Shown here in pieces: positions 9,760 through 19,467 of a stretch of DNA of 64,000 nucleotides (position 1 is the first letter of the stretch; every line of letters begins with the position of its first letter). A model generated the notes under the pieces. The model worked only from the letters and a program-made list of their open reading frames with translations. It was not told the origin of the DNA and ran no database searches. Origin of the DNA: Lacrimispora saccharolytica (GTDB lineage: Bacteria; Bacillota; Clostridia; Lachnospirales; Lachnospiraceae); the NCBI GenBank assembly GCA_021531795.1, contig JADYUL010000002.1:62001-126000 (forward strand). The letters are read 5' to 3'. Position numbers and translations under genes: made by a program.

Positions 9760-10734
9760 GTGTCTGATATTAATTACAAAGACAGGATAAAGAAGCTAAG
9801 GAAATTCTCTGAGAAGAATAGGCTGTGCTTCTGCATAGCGATGGCTTTGGCGTACTTTTATTCTGTTTGTCATATAATTGCAAAAAATAAAATATTGAAG
9901 AACTGTATCATAGCAGGTGCATCCTTGATCGCAGTAGGTGTTATAGGCATTACTGTTGTGTATTCAGGACTTTGGGCGAAGCTTACATCTCATGCGGGCT
10001 CTGCGTTTGTTTCAAAAGAAATGGCTGCTGCAGATAGTGAGGCTTTAGGTGAAGATGGTGCAGATGAGGTCGTTCAGTCTGTCGATATGGTTGCGCAGAT
10101 TACTCCGGTTTCCAAGGCGCGTAAGTCGAATTCAACCATTTCCAAAAACAAGGATTATTCTTCTTTTGATAAGAGTGCATGGAATCTGTTGCTTGTGAAT
10201 AAACAGCATCCAATACCTGAAGACTATTCATATACTTTAGGCAGTATTTCGGGCAACATGAAGTGTGATGAGAGAATCATAGAGCCGCTAAATGATATGA
10301 TTAATGCTGCCAATGAAGAAGGAATCTATCTTAAGGTATGCTCACCCTACAGAGATCTCAACAGGCAGGAATACCTGTTTAAGAAGAAAATGAAGCAGTA
10401 CCTCAATACGGGCAAATCATTCATAGATGCCTATAGGGAGGCTTCATCGGTAGTGACAGTGCCGGGTGCAAGTGAGCATGAAATCGGATTGTCACTGGAT
10501 ATCGTAAGTACTTCTCATCAGACATTGGATGAGAAGTTCGGTGAGACAGATGCCGGACAGTGGCTTATGAATAATGCATATAAGTTTGGCTTTATTTTGA
10601 GATATCCCAAGGGAAAAGAGGATATTACCGGTATTATCTATGAGCCCTGGCATTACAGATATGTCGGCAGGGAAGCAGCTGAGATTATCTATGAGGAAAA
10701 AATAACATTAGAAGAGTTTATTGAGAAATTATAA
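9760..10734 (+). CDS. VanY-type D-alanyl-D-alanine carboxypeptidase, membrane-anchored
   Basis: Zinc peptidase that trims the terminal D-Ala from peptidoglycan stem peptides outside the membrane. A basic N-terminal stretch precedes a membrane anchor at about residues 47-70, then a linker, then the VanY/peptidase M15B domain (about 140-324). Metal and catalytic motifs are present: SEHEIGLSLDI (SxHxxGxxxD) and EPWHYRYVG (catalytic Glu, zinc His). The likely start is GTG 9760, 5 bases after the lactonase gene, but no good ribosome site is visible, so the N-terminus is uncertain. The stop overlaps tgt by one base. Confidence 0.87.
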   Translation: MSDINYKDRIKKLRKFSEKNRLCFCIAMALAYFYSVCHIIAKNKILKNCIIAGASLIAVGVIGITVVYSGLWAKLTSHAGSAFVSKEMAAADSEALGEDGADEVVQSVDMVAQITPVSKARKSNSTISKNKDYSSFDKSAWNLLLVNKQHPIPEDYSYTLGSISGNMKCDERIIEPLNDMINAANEEGIYLKVCSPYRDLNRQEYLFKKKMKQYLNTGKSFIDAYREASSVVTVPGASEHEIGLSLDIVSTSHQTLDEKFGETDAGQWLMNNAYKFGFILRYPKGKEDITGIIYEPWHYRYVGREAAEIIYEEKITLEEFIEKL

Positions 10735-11873
10735 TGGCTGAATATAAGATTATTAAAATGGAAGGCAGAGCCAAAAGAGCGGAATTTAAGACTGTTCATG
10801 GCACTGTACAGACACCGGTATTTATGAATGTGGGAACTGCGGCCGCCATTAAGGGCGCCGTATCTACATTAGACCTTAAGGAAATCGGATGTCAGATAGA
10901 ATTATCCAATACATATCATCTTCATGTAAGACCGGGAGATGAACTGATACATAAGCTTGGCGGAATACATAAGTTTATGAACTGGGACAGACCGGTACTT
11001 ACCGATTCGGGCGGATTTCAGGTATTTTCGCTTGCGGGGTTAAGGAAGATCAAGGAGGAAGGTGTTACCTTCCACAGTCATGTTGACGGCAGAATCATCT
11101 TCATGGGGCCGGAAGAAAGCATGAGGATTCAGTCACATCTGGGTTCTACCATTGCGATGGCATTTGATGAATGTCCGCCTGCGAAAGCAGAGAGAAGCTA
11201 TGTACAGCCTTCGGTAGACAGAACCACAAGATGGCTAAACAGATGCGCTTCGGAGCTTAAGAGACTGAATGCCTTAGAGGATACTGTAAATAAGGACCAG
11301 TTGCTCTTCGGTATCAATCAGGGAGCCGTATACGATGATATAAGAATTGAGCATGCCAAGGTTATATCAGAACTTGAACTGGACGGATATGCTGTTGGCG
11401 GACTTGCAGTGGGTGAGACTCACGAAGAGATGTATCGAATACTTGACTCGACTGTGCCTTTCCTGCCTAAGGATAAGCCTACCTACCTCATGGGTGTGGG
11501 TACTCCTGTCAATATTGTTGAAGCGGTAGATCGTGGTGTCGACTTCTTTGACTGTGTATATCCCTCAAGGAATGCCCGTCACGGAGCCTTGTATACACAT
11601 AAGGGCAGACTGAATATCAAGAATGCTAAGTATGCCTGTGATGACAGACCTATTGAAGAGGGATGTCAGTGTCCGGCCTGCAAGAATTATTCAAGAGCCT
11701 ATATCAGACACCTGATGATAGCAGGTGAGATGCTGGCAATGAGACTGTGTGTCCTTCATAATCTTTACTTCTACAATCATATGATGGAGGAGATAAGAGG
11801 AGCTCTTGACGAGGGCTGTTTTGCAGGATTTAAGAAAAAATTCATTAGTGATTTTGAGTCGGGTAATGTATAG
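10734..11873 (+). CDS. tgt: tRNA-guanine transglycosylase
   Basis: Exchanges guanine-34 of tRNAs with GUN anticodons for preQ1 in queuosine synthesis. The 379-residue protein has SNTYHLHVRPG, the DSGGFQVFSL catalytic-site motif, GINQGAVYDDIR, the nucleophile region FDCVYPSRNARHG and a C-terminal zinc site built from CxC...CxxC and a downstream His (CQCPACKNYSRAYIRHL). ATG 10734 shares its A with the TAA of the carboxypeptidase gene. yajC follows downstream, a common neighbour of tgt. Confidence 0.96.
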   Translation: MAEYKIIKMEGRAKRAEFKTVHGTVQTPVFMNVGTAAAIKGAVSTLDLKEIGCQIELSNTYHLHVRPGDELIHKLGGIHKFMNWDRPVLTDSGGFQVFSLAGLRKIKEEGVTFHSHVDGRIIFMGPEESMRIQSHLGSTIAMAFDECPPAKAERSYVQPSVDRTTRWLNRCASELKRLNALEDTVNKDQLLFGINQGAVYDDIRIEHAKVISELELDGYAVGGLAVGETHEEMYRILDSTVPFLPKDKPTYLMGVGTPVNIVEAVDRGVDFFDCVYPSRNARHGALYTHKGRLNIKNAKYACDDRPIEEGCQCPACKNYSRAYIRHLMIAGEMLAMRLCVLHNLYFYNHMMEEIRGALDEGCFAGFKKKFISDFESGNV

Positions 11874-11895
11874 TATTATCCTGAACAGATTATTA

Positions 11896-11924
11896 TTGCC
11901 ACAAAGGCAATCATAGAGTAAAAT
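11896..11924 (+). promoter_or_regulatory. Promoter of yajC
   Basis: TTGCCA (11896-11901) and TAAAAT (11919-11924) are 17 bases apart, 35 bases ahead of the yajC start. The -35 box overlaps a small inverted repeat (ATTGCC/GGCAAT, 11895-11911) that might act as a weak terminator for tgt. Confidence 0.65.
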
Positions 11925-11959
11925 AGTGGAAGTGCACTATGTTGAAAAGGAGAATGTTT

Positions 11960-12268
11960 ATGTTATTATTAGATGCTACAGCTACAGGCGGACTTAATTC
12001 AGGTATTGTACTTGTTGTATATGTACTCATCTTTGGTGCTATCATGTATTTCTTTATGATCCGTCCTCAGAAGAACGAGCAGAAGAAGCAGCAGGCTTTG
12101 ATGAACTCACTTGAGGTAGGTGATTATGTACTGACAACCTCAGGCTTCTACGGAACAGTAATTGATATGCAGGATGATACGGTTATCGTTGAGTTCGGTA
12201 ACAATAAGAATTGCCGTATCCCTATGCAGAAGACCGCGATTGCTCAGGTTGAGAAGCCCGAAGCATAA
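11960..12268 (+). CDS. yajC: Preprotein translocase subunit YajC
   Basis: Small accessory subunit of the Sec translocon, 102 residues. One N-terminal membrane helix (about residues 12-34, GIVLVVYVLIFGAIMYFFMI) leads into RPQKNEQKK and the soluble domain with VGDYVLTTSGFYGTV, all typical of YajC. ATG 11960 is preferred because AAGGAG at 11947-11952 lies 7 bases ahead; ATG 11939 and 11954 are in frame but badly placed. secD/secF do not follow here. Confidence 0.93.
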   Translation: MLLLDATATGGLNSGIVLVVYVLIFGAIMYFFMIRPQKNEQKKQQALMNSLEVGDYVLTTSGFYGTVIDMQDDTVIVEFGNNKNCRIPMQKTAIAQVEKPEA

Positions 12269-12327
12269 CCCAGGGTTATAGAATATATAATAGATATATA
12301 TTTAATAAATACCTATATGTATGTTAG

Positions 12328-12364
12328 AATTAGGCGTAAGCGTTTGCTTACGCCTAATTTTATA
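12328..12364 (+). terminator. Strong hairpin terminator between yajC and leuB
   Basis: A perfect 14-bp stem (AATTAGGCGTAAGC 12328-12341 pairing with 12346-12359) with a GTTT loop, followed by a short T-rich run. The hairpin ends only 21 bases before the leuB start codon and no promoter fits between, so besides ending yajC it may attenuate transcription into the leuB-ilvDB operon. Confidence 0.8.
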
Positions 12365-12380
12365 GCGAAATGGAGATATT

Positions 12381-13463
12381 ATGAGACTGAATATTGCATG
12401 TATTGGCGGTGACGGAATAGGTCCCGAGATTATGGCTGAGGCCAAGAAGGTACTTGATAAGATTGGTGAGAAATTCGGGCATGAGATTGTCTATACGGAT
12501 GTACTTATGGGTGGTGCTTCCATTGATGTTAACGGTGTTCCGCTTACGGATGAGACCATTGATATATGTAAGAAAAGCGATGCGGTGCTTATGGCTTCCA
12601 TCGGAGGTAATACACAGACCTCTCCATGGTATAAGCTTGAGCCTTCACTCAGACCCGAGGCAGGACTTCTTAAACTTAGAAAGAGTCTTAATCTGTTCGC
12701 CAACCTAAGACCTGCCGTACTGTATCCACAGCTTAGAGGAGCATGTCCTCTTAAGGAAGAGATATCGGCTAAAGGCTTTAATATTATGATTATGAGAGAG
12801 CTTACAGGAGGTCTGTACTTCGGAGACAGATGTACAGTCACAGAGAATGGTGAACTTAAGGCAACCGATACGCTCAGCTATTGTGAAAGTGAGATTAGAA
12901 GAATTGCCATAAAGGCCTTCGAGATAGCTAAGGTAAGGAATAAAAAGGTCACAAGCGTGGATAAGGCCAATGTACTTGATTCCTCAAGACTCTGGAGAAA
13001 GGTGGCCGAGGAGGTAAGTGCGGATTATCCGGAGGTAACACTTGAGCATATGCTTGTTGATAACTGTGCGATGCAGCTTGTTAAGGACCCTGCTCAGTTT
13101 GATGTAATCCTTACAGAGAATATGTTTGGAGATATTCTGTCGGATGAAGCCAGCATGGTAACTGGTTCGATCGGAATGCTTGCATCAGCCAGCATGAATG
13201 ACAGTAAGTTCGGCTTATATGAGCCAAGCCATGGTTCGGCACCCGATATTGCCGGTATGAATATAGCCAATCCTCTTGCAACAATTCTAAGTGCAGCCAT
13301 GATGCTTAAGTACAGCTTCGATCTGCATGAGGAAGCAGAAGAGATTGAGAAGGCTATCAATGAGGTATTGGATGCCGGCTACAGAACTGTAGATATTATG
13401 TCAGACGGAATGGAGAAGGTCAGCTGTTCTAAGATGGGCGACCTTGTAGCAGAGAGAATCTAG
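12381..13463 (+). CDS. leuB: 3-isopropylmalate dehydrogenase
   Basis: NAD-dependent decarboxylating dehydrogenase of leucine synthesis, converting 3-isopropylmalate to 2-oxoisocaproate. The 360-residue protein has the GGDGIGPE opening, [29 protein letters not shown] and [13 protein letters not shown] motifs of the IPMDH family. GGAG lies ahead of ATG 12381. It heads the leuB-ilvD-ilvB cluster; the other leu genes are not in the window. Confidence 0.95.
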   Translation: MRLNIACIGGDGIGPEIMAEAKKVLDKIGEKFGHEIVYTDVLMGGASIDVNGVPLTDETIDICKKSDAVLMASIGGNTQTSPWYKLEPSLRPEAGLLKLRKSLNLFANLRPAVLYPQLRGACPLKEEISAKGFNIMIMRELTGGLYFGDRCTVTENGELKATDTLSYCESEIRRIAIKAFEIAKVRNKKVTSVDKANVLDSSRLWRKVAEEVSADYPEVTLEHMLVDNCAMQLVKDPAQFDVILTENMFGDILSDEASMVTGSIGMLASASMNDSKFGLYEPSHGSAPDIAGMNIANPLATILSAAMMLKYSFDLHEEAEEIEKAINEVLDAGYRTVDIMSDGMEKVSCSKMGDLVAERI

Positions 13464-13483
13464 GATACACGGAGGAAATAACA

Positions 13484-15160
13484 ATGAGAAGTGATGAAGC
13501 AAAATGTGGTAAGAGACAGTCACCCGGAAGGTCACTGTATAACGCACTGGGATATACAAAGGAAGAACTTGATAAGCCGCTTATTGCGGTTGTAAGCTCA
13601 TATAATGAGATTGTACCCGGTCATATGAACTTGGATAAGATAACAGAAGCTGTAAAGCTTGGAATCGCAATGGCAGGCGGTACACCGGTTATGTTCCCGG
13701 CAATTGCCGTATGTGACGGTATCGCAATGGGGCATGTGGGAATGAAGTATTCTCTGGTTACCAGAGACCTTATTGCAGACAGCACAGAGTGTATGATGGA
13801 AGCTCACAGATTTGACGGAATGGTATGTATTCCAAACTGTGACAAGAATGTACCGGGCTTACTTATGGCTGCTGCAAGAGTTAATGTTCCGACTATATTC
13901 GTATCGGGCGGTCCCATGCTTGCAGGACATGTTGACGGACATAAGACTTCATTAAGCTCACTTTTTGAGGCTGTTGGTGCTGAGGCTGCAGGTAAGATTA
14001 CAGAAGAGAAATTGTATGAATATGAGTGTAAGGCATGTCCTACCTGTGGTTCCTGCTCCGGAATGTATACAGCTAATTCCATGAACTGTCTTACAGAGGC
14101 AATAGGTATGGGACTGGGCGGAAACGGAACAATTCCTGCTGTATACAGTGAGAGAATAAGACTTGCAAAGCATGCGGGAATGAAGATTATGGAGCTTGTG
14201 AAGAAGGATATTAAGCCAAGAGATATCATGACTAAGGAAGCCTTCCTCAATGCTCTTACAGTTGACATGGCACTTGGCTGCTCTACCAATTCTATGCTTC
14301 ATCTTCCTGCTATTGCACATGAGTGCGGAATTGAGCTTGATTTGAGTATTGCCAATGAAATGAGTGCAAGAACACCTAACCTCTGTCATCTGGCTCCTGC
14401 CGGACCGACCTATATGGAGGATCTTAACGAGGCAGGCGGTGTATATGCAGTTATGAAGGAATTGACCAAGAAGAATCTTCTTTATACAGATCTTATTACA
14501 TGTACAGGTAAGACTGTAGCTGAGAACATAGAGAATGCGGTCAACACCAATCCCGAGGTTATAAGAACAATTGACAATCCTTATTCAGAGGTTGGAGGAA
14601 TTGCTGTTCTTAAGGGAAACATTGCTCCGGACACCTGTGTTGTTAAGCGTTCCGCTGTTGTACCCGAGATGCTGGTTCATTCCGGTCCTGCAAGGGTGTT
14701 TGACTGTGAGGAGGACGCAATTGATGCAATTAAGGGCGGTAAGATTGTAGCCGGTGATGTAGTTGTTATCAGATATGAGGGACCTAAGGGAGGCCCCGGT
14801 ATGAGAGAGATGCTCAATCCTACCTCAGCCATTGCAGGTATGGGACTTGGTTCATCTGTAGCACTTATTACGGACGGCAGATTCTCAGGAGCCAGCAGAG
14901 GTGCATCCATTGGACATGTTTCGCCTGAGGCAGCTGTAGGCGGACCGATTGCACTTGTTGAAGAAGGTGATATTATTGATATTGATATCCCCGCAAATAC
15001 AATCAATGTAAGAGTATCCGATGAGGAACTATCTTCAAGAAAGGCAAAGTGGACTCCGAAGGATCCCGGTGAGCTTAAGGGTTACCTGAAGCGATACAGA
15101 AGTCTGGTTACAAGCGGTAACAGGGGTGCTGTGCTTGAATTACCCAAGGATTTACAGTAG
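13484..15160 (+). CDS. ilvD: Dihydroxy-acid dehydratase
   Basis: Iron-sulfur enzyme that dehydrates 2,3-dihydroxy-isovalerate and -methylvalerate in valine and isoleucine synthesis. The 558-residue length is standard. Cluster cysteines are visible in [11 protein letters not shown] (near residue 115) and [19 protein letters not shown] (near 185). It starts at ATG 13484 after GGAGG, 20 bases after leuB. Confidence 0.96.
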   Translation: MRSDEAKCGKRQSPGRSLYNALGYTKEELDKPLIAVVSSYNEIVPGHMNLDKITEAVKLGIAMAGGTPVMFPAIAVCDGIAMGHVGMKYSLVTRDLIADSTECMMEAHRFDGMVCIPNCDKNVPGLLMAAARVNVPTIFVSGGPMLAGHVDGHKTSLSSLFEAVGAEAAGKITEEKLYEYECKACPTCGSCSGMYTANSMNCLTEAIGMGLGGNGTIPAVYSERIRLAKHAGMKIMELVKKDIKPRDIMTKEAFLNALTVDMALGCSTNSMLHLPAIAHECGIELDLSIANEMSARTPNLCHLAPAGPTYMEDLNEAGGVYAVMKELTKKNLLYTDLITCTGKTVAENIENAVNTNPEVIRTIDNPYSEVGGIAVLKGNIAPDTCVVKRSAVVPEMLVHSGPARVFDCEEDAIDAIKGGKIVAGDVVVIRYEGPKGGPGMREMLNPTSAIAGMGLGSSVALITDGRFSGASRGASIGHVSPEAAVGGPIALVEEGDIIDIDIPANTINVRVSDEELSSRKAKWTPKDPGELKGYLKRYRSLVTSGNRGAVLELPKDLQ

Positions 15161-15190
15161 AATATCTAATTATATAATTTTGGAGGAAAT

Positions 15191-16867
15191 ATGCAGTTAA
15201 CAGGTTCGGAGATAGTAGTAGAGTGTCTGAAGGAACAGGGCGTTGATACGGTCTTTGGTTATCCGGGAGGCACGATTCTAAATATTTATGATGCATTATA
15301 CAAGCATCCGGAGATAAATCATATCCTTACCAGTCATGAGCAGGGAGCAAGTCATGCTGCAGACGGCTATGCCAGAAGTACCGGTAAGGTCGGAGTATGT
15401 ATGGCGACCTCAGGTCCGGGTGCAACCAATCTTGTAACAGGAATTGCAACAGCATATATGGACAGCATTCCTGTTGTAGCAATTACTGCAAATGTTACAC
15501 TTCCGGCTCTTGGTAAGGACTCCTTCCAGGAGGTTGATATTGTGGGTGTTCTTATGCCTGTAACAAAGCATGGTTTTATCGTTAAGGATGTTAAAGATTT
15601 GGCTAAGACCATAAGAAGAGCCTTCAATATTGCAAGAAGCGGAAGACCGGGACCTGTAATTGTTGATATTACCAAGGATGTAACTGCAGCCATGTGCGAA
15701 TATACACCTGAGAAGCCTGGTGCGGTTACCTATAAGAATCCATATACAGAGAAGGATATCGATGATGTTGTAGCCTTAATGAAAGCTGCCAAGAAGCCTA
15801 TGCTTTATGTAGGAGGTGGAGTTATTGCATCGGGAGCAAGTGAAGAGGTAAGAAAACTTGCTGATATTATTGATGCGCCCGTATGTGATTCACTCATGGG
15901 TAAGGGAGCCTTCGACGGAAGGGACAACAGATATACCGGCATGATCGGTATGCATGGAACCAAGGCGTCTAATCTCGGTGCTACAGAGTGTGACCTACTT
16001 GTAGCTCTCGGTGCCCGATTCTCTGACCGAGTGATTGGTAATGCATCCAAGTTCTGCAAGAAGGCTAAGATTGTTCACTTTGACATTGATGCAGCCGAGA
16101 TTGATAAGAATATTAAGACTACCAAGTCAGTTGTAGGCAATATCAAGGATTCCTTAGGTGAAGTATTAGACAAGCTTGAGAAGCAGAGCCATCCGGAGTG
16201 GATGAACAGAATAGAAGAACTTAAGGAGAAGTATCCGCTTGATTATGACAGAAGCAAGCTTACCTGTCCTTATGTGATTGAGATGATAGATAAGGTAACC
16301 GAGGGCGATGCAATTATTACTACTGATGTAGGTCAGCATCAGATGTGGGCTGCCCAGTACTATAAGTACAATAAGCCCCGTACCTTCTTATCAAGCGGCG
16401 GTCTTGGAACCATGGGCTACGGACTTGGTGCCTGCTTAGGTGCACAGGTTGGTAATCCGGATAAGATATGTATTAATATTGCGGGTGACGGCTGCTTCAG
16501 AATGAATATGCAGGAGTTAGCTACGGCTTCGAGATACAATATTCCCATAGTTCAGGTTATTATCAATAACCATGTTCTCGGAATGGTTCGTCAGTGGCAG
16601 ACACTTTTCTATGGAAAGAGATATTCACAGACGGTTTTGGATGACAATGTAGACTTCTGTAAGGTTGCTGAAGGACTTGGCTGTGAGGCTATACTGGTTG
16701 ATAAGGTTGAGGATGTGGAGCCTGCCCTTAGAAAAGCGATAGAACTCAAGAAGCCGGTAGTTCTTAACGTGCTGATCGAGAAGGATGACAGTGTATTCCC
16801 GATGGTACCTGCCGGTGCACCTATTTCAGAAGTATTTGATGAAAAGGATCTTAAGGAAAAACAGTGA
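15191..16867 (+). CDS. ilvB: Acetolactate synthase large (catalytic) subunit
   Basis: Thiamine diphosphate enzyme that joins two pyruvates, or pyruvate and 2-oxobutyrate, in branched-chain amino acid synthesis. The 558-residue protein has the TPP-binding Glu region (HEQGASHAADGYAR), FAD-region motifs and the GDGCFRMNMQELATASRYN metal/TPP signature with VLGMVRQWQ following. GGAGG precedes ATG 15191. No ilvN regulatory subunit gene follows; the next gene is an L,D-transpeptidase that overlaps the stop by 4 bases. Confidence 0.95.
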   Translation: MQLTGSEIVVECLKEQGVDTVFGYPGGTILNIYDALYKHPEINHILTSHEQGASHAADGYARSTGKVGVCMATSGPGATNLVTGIATAYMDSIPVVAITANVTLPALGKDSFQEVDIVGVLMPVTKHGFIVKDVKDLAKTIRRAFNIARSGRPGPVIVDITKDVTAAMCEYTPEKPGAVTYKNPYTEKDIDDVVALMKAAKKPMLYVGGGVIASGASEEVRKLADIIDAPVCDSLMGKGAFDGRDNRYTGMIGMHGTKASNLGATECDLLVALGARFSDRVIGNASKFCKKAKIVHFDIDAAEIDKNIKTTKSVVGNIKDSLGEVLDKLEKQSHPEWMNRIEELKEKYPLDYDRSKLTCPYVIEMIDKVTEGDAIITTDVGQHQMWAAQYYKYNKPRTFLSSGGLGTMGYGLGACLGAQVGNPDKICINIAGDGCFRMNMQELATASRYNIPIVQVIINNHVLGMVRQWQTLFYGKRYSQTVLDDNVDFCKVAEGLGCEAILVDKVEDVEPALRKAIELKKPVVLNVLIEKDDSVFPMVPAGAPISEVFDEKDLKEKQ

Positions 16868-18291
16868 GAAAATCTGCTAAGGTATTAAGTATTATATTAT
16901 TAATATTGATTCTTCTTTCAGTATCCGTATTTCTTGTGATTGCGTATATGTACAGAGGGGTATTCCCATACAATACATATATAAATAACAAGTATTGCAC
17001 AGGACTTGATGTGGCAGCCTGTAATGAGCTGTTATGTAAGGATGCGGGAATTGGAGATACTGTTAATATCAGTATTGGAGATGAGAAGCATTCCATAGCT
17101 GCAGAGAGTATTGATCTTTCCGTTGACTATACAGATAAACTCGATATTATTTTGAATTCGCAGAGTAATGTATTATGGGTGGAGAGATTCATTACGGGTC
17201 CTGCAATGTATGAGGTCGAACCTGATATCCATTTTGATGAGGATAAGCTAAAACAGGAATTTGATGCTCTCAGACTTGACAGACAGGGGGCACCGTTTGG
17301 GGTTTCCTTAACACTTACTGACAAGGATGGATATGTGCTTGAAAATAATAAGCCATATCAGATTGACCCGGGTAGGGTATATCCATATGTTCGTGAGGCG
17401 TTAGGTCGCGGAGAATTAAGTATCAGTATCGAAGACGGATATGTGGAGAAGCCTGTATATACCGGGTATGAGCAACAGCTTATAGATATTGATAAAGCAC
17501 TGAAGGCACTTGATGATGTAAAGATTACATACTGGCTTGACAATAATTCAACCAAGATTAGTCTTCCCAGACTTAGTAAATCTGAACTTATATCAATGTT
17601 AGAGCTTGATAACAGAGGATATCCGATGCTTGATGACAGTGGTAAGCTTGTATTTAGCGAGGAATCCGTAAAAGAAGGACTTAATTCCATACTTGGTCCT
17701 TATAATACTTATAAGAATCATATTTTTACGACACATGACGGCTCTAAGGTTCATATCAAGGGTGGTAACTTCGGAAGTACGGTGGATATTGATACAGAGT
17801 CAATGGAATTATATGAATATCTTACCGGCGACACTAAGCAACCCTATAAGAAGACACTTGAGATGAAGGGTAAGAGCAAGGGAAGTGGCGTGATCGGTGA
17901 TAACTATCTTGAGGTAAGCTTAGATGAACAGCATCTGTATTATTATGAGAATGGTGCTCTTGTTCTCGATTCGGATGTGGTAACAGGCAATCATGCATAC
18001 GGATATGATACTCCTCAGGGTGTCTACAGTGTATATTTCATGCAGAGGAACAGGACACTGGTTGGTGAGACCTATAGGAGCTTCGTGAACTACTGGATAG
18101 CATTCTATAATCATTACGGAGTACATGATGCCAGCTGGAGGAATGAGTTTGGAGGAGATATATACCTTCATAACGGTTCCCACGGATGTGTGAACACACC
18201 TAAGGAGAATGTATCGAAGCTCTATGATATGATAGAGGTCGGTACTCCTGTGATTGTATACTCATATGACAAAACAAGAATCAAGGATTGA
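16864..18291 (+). CDS. L,D-transpeptidase (YkuD domain) with N-terminal peptidoglycan-binding region
   Basis: Cell-wall cross-linking enzyme of 475 residues. An N-terminal membrane anchor (about residues 7-30) is followed by a long extracellular region resembling the PG_binding_4/VanW-associated domains common before YkuD in Clostridia. The C-terminal YkuD domain (about 340-475) carries the catalytic motif HNGSHGCVN with the nucleophile Cys. GTG 16864 overlaps the ilvB stop as GTGA, with AAGGA upstream, so translation looks coupled to a biosynthetic gene of unrelated function. A promoter for serC overlaps its stop. Confidence 0.88.
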   Translation: MRKSAKVLSIILLILILLSVSVFLVIAYMYRGVFPYNTYINNKYCTGLDVAACNELLCKDAGIGDTVNISIGDEKHSIAAESIDLSVDYTDKLDIILNSQSNVLWVERFITGPAMYEVEPDIHFDEDKLKQEFDALRLDRQGAPFGVSLTLTDKDGYVLENNKPYQIDPGRVYPYVREALGRGELSISIEDGYVEKPVYTGYEQQLIDIDKALKALDDVKITYWLDNNSTKISLPRLSKSELISMLELDNRGYPMLDDSGKLVFSEESVKEGLNSILGPYNTYKNHIFTTHDGSKVHIKGGNFGSTVDIDTESMELYEYLTGDTKQPYKKTLEMKGKSKGSGVIGDNYLEVSLDEQHLYYYENGALVLDSDVVTGNHAYGYDTPQGVYSVYFMQRNRTLVGETYRSFVNYWIAFYNHYGVHDASWRNEFGGDIYLHNGSHGCVNTPKENVSKLYDMIEVGTPVIVYSYDKTRIKD

Positions 18292-18316
18292 TTTATTGTT
18301 CATATGGTCGTAAAAT
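18288..18316 (+). promoter_or_regulatory. Promoter of serC-serA
   Basis: TTGATT (18288-18293) and TAAAAT (18311-18316) are 17 bases apart. The -35 box overlaps the stop codon of the L,D-transpeptidase gene. Transcription would start near 18323, about 60 bases ahead of serC. Confidence 0.7.
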
Positions 18317-18331
18317 GTAAAGCGTTATATA

Positions 18332-18352
18332 TGTATACGAATTGTATACGAT
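18332..18352. promoter_or_regulatory. Tandem GTATAC operator-like sites in the serC leader
   Basis: TGTATACGA occurs twice with an 11-base period, about one helical turn (GTATAC at 18333-18338 and 18344-18349). The second copy, ATTGTATACGAT (18341-18352), matches the palindrome at the citrate operon promoter (36885-36896) at 11 of 12 bases. It lies just downstream of the predicted transcription start, where a bound protein would block elongation. Binding by the GntR protein encoded at 38454 is inferred. Confidence 0.5.
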
Positions 18353-18384
18353 GATACATATTTTATTTAAGAAGGAGTAAGAAG

Positions 18385-19467
18385 ATGGCAAGAGTTTATA
18401 ACTTTTCCGCAGGTCCGGCAGTTTTACCTGAAGAAGTATTAAAAGAAGCTGCAGCAGAAATGATGGATTATAAGGGATCCGGAATGTCCGTTATGGAGAT
18501 GAGCCATCGATCCAAAGTATATGACACCATTATCAAGGAAGCTGAGCAGGATCTGAGAGATCTTATGAATATTCCCGATAATTATAAGGTGTTATTCCTT
18601 CAGGGTGGTGCAAGTCAGTTCTTTGCTGAAGTACCCATGAATATGATGAAGAACAAGAAGGCAGGATATATCATCACAGGCCAGTGGGCTAAGAAGGCAT
18701 ATCAGGAGGCTAAGATATACGGTGAGGCCGTAGAGCTTGCATCAAGTGCTGACAAGACCTTCAGCTATATTCCCGACTGCAGTGATCTTCCTATTACAGA
18801 TGATATGGATTATGTATACATCTGTGAGAATAATACAATTTACGGTACAAAGTATAAGACCTTACCTGATACAAAGGGCAAGATACTTGTATCTGACGTG
18901 AGCAGCTGCTTTTTATCTGAGCCTGTGGATGTAACCAAGTACGGAGTAATCTATGGTGGTGTTCAGAAGAATGTAGGTCCTGCAGGCTGTATAATTGCAA
19001 TCATCAGAGAAGACCTTATAAGTGATGATGTACTTCCCGGAACACCTACCATGCTTAAGTGGAAGACTCAGGCTGACAATGATTCTCTTTACAATACGCC
19101 TCCATGCTACACCATCTATATCTGTGGCAAGGTATTCAAGTGGCTCAAGAAGATGGGTGGACTTGAGGCTATGAAGGAACTCAATGAGAAGAAGGCTAAG
19201 ATTCTCTATGATTATCTGGATGAGAGCAAGCTCTTCAAGGGAACAGTCGTTAAGGAAGACAGATCTCTTATGAATGTTCCTTTTGTAACAGGAGATGCAG
19301 AACTTGATGCTAAGTTTGTGGCTGAAGCTAAGGCTGCAGGCTTTGAGAATCTCAAGGGGCACAGAACAGTTGGCGGTATGAGAGCAAGTATCTACAATGC
19401 TATGCCTATTGAGGGCGTAGAGGCACTTGTGGAATTTATGAAGAAGTTTGAGAAGGAGAATGCGTAA
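18385..19467 (+). CDS. serC: Phosphoserine aminotransferase
   Basis: PLP enzyme that converts 3-phosphohydroxypyruvate and glutamate to phosphoserine and 2-oxoglutarate. The 360-residue protein shows the SerC opening YNFSAGPAVLPEEVL, the SGMSVMEMSHRS motif, the PLP-lysine region YGGVQKNVGPAG and the C-terminal GHRTVGGMRASIYNAM. AAGGAG precedes ATG 18385. serA starts on the last base of its stop codon. Confidence 0.97.
   Translation: MARVYNFSAGPAVLPEEVLKEAAAEMMDYKGSGMSVMEMSHRSKVYDTIIKEAEQDLRDLMNIPDNYKVLFLQGGASQFFAEVPMNMMKNKKAGYIITGQWAKKAYQEAKIYGEAVELASSADKTFSYIPDCSDLPITDDMDYVYICENNTIYGTKYKTLPDTKGKILVSDVSSCFLSEPVDVTKYGVIYGGVQKNVGPAGCIIAIIREDLISDDVLPGTPTMLKWKTQADNDSLYNTPPCYTIYICGKVFKWLKKMGGLEAMKELNEKKAKILYDYLDESKLFKGTVVKEDRSLMNVPFVTGDAELDAKFVAEAKAAGFENLKGHRTVGGMRASIYNAMPIEGVEALVEFMKKFEKENA

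Noticed and set aside
18252-18263. Another ATTGTATAC sequence at the end of the L,D-transpeptidase gene
   Set aside because: It encodes conserved residues (Val-Ile-Val-Tyr) inside the gene and lacks the right half of the palindrome; chance occurrence.
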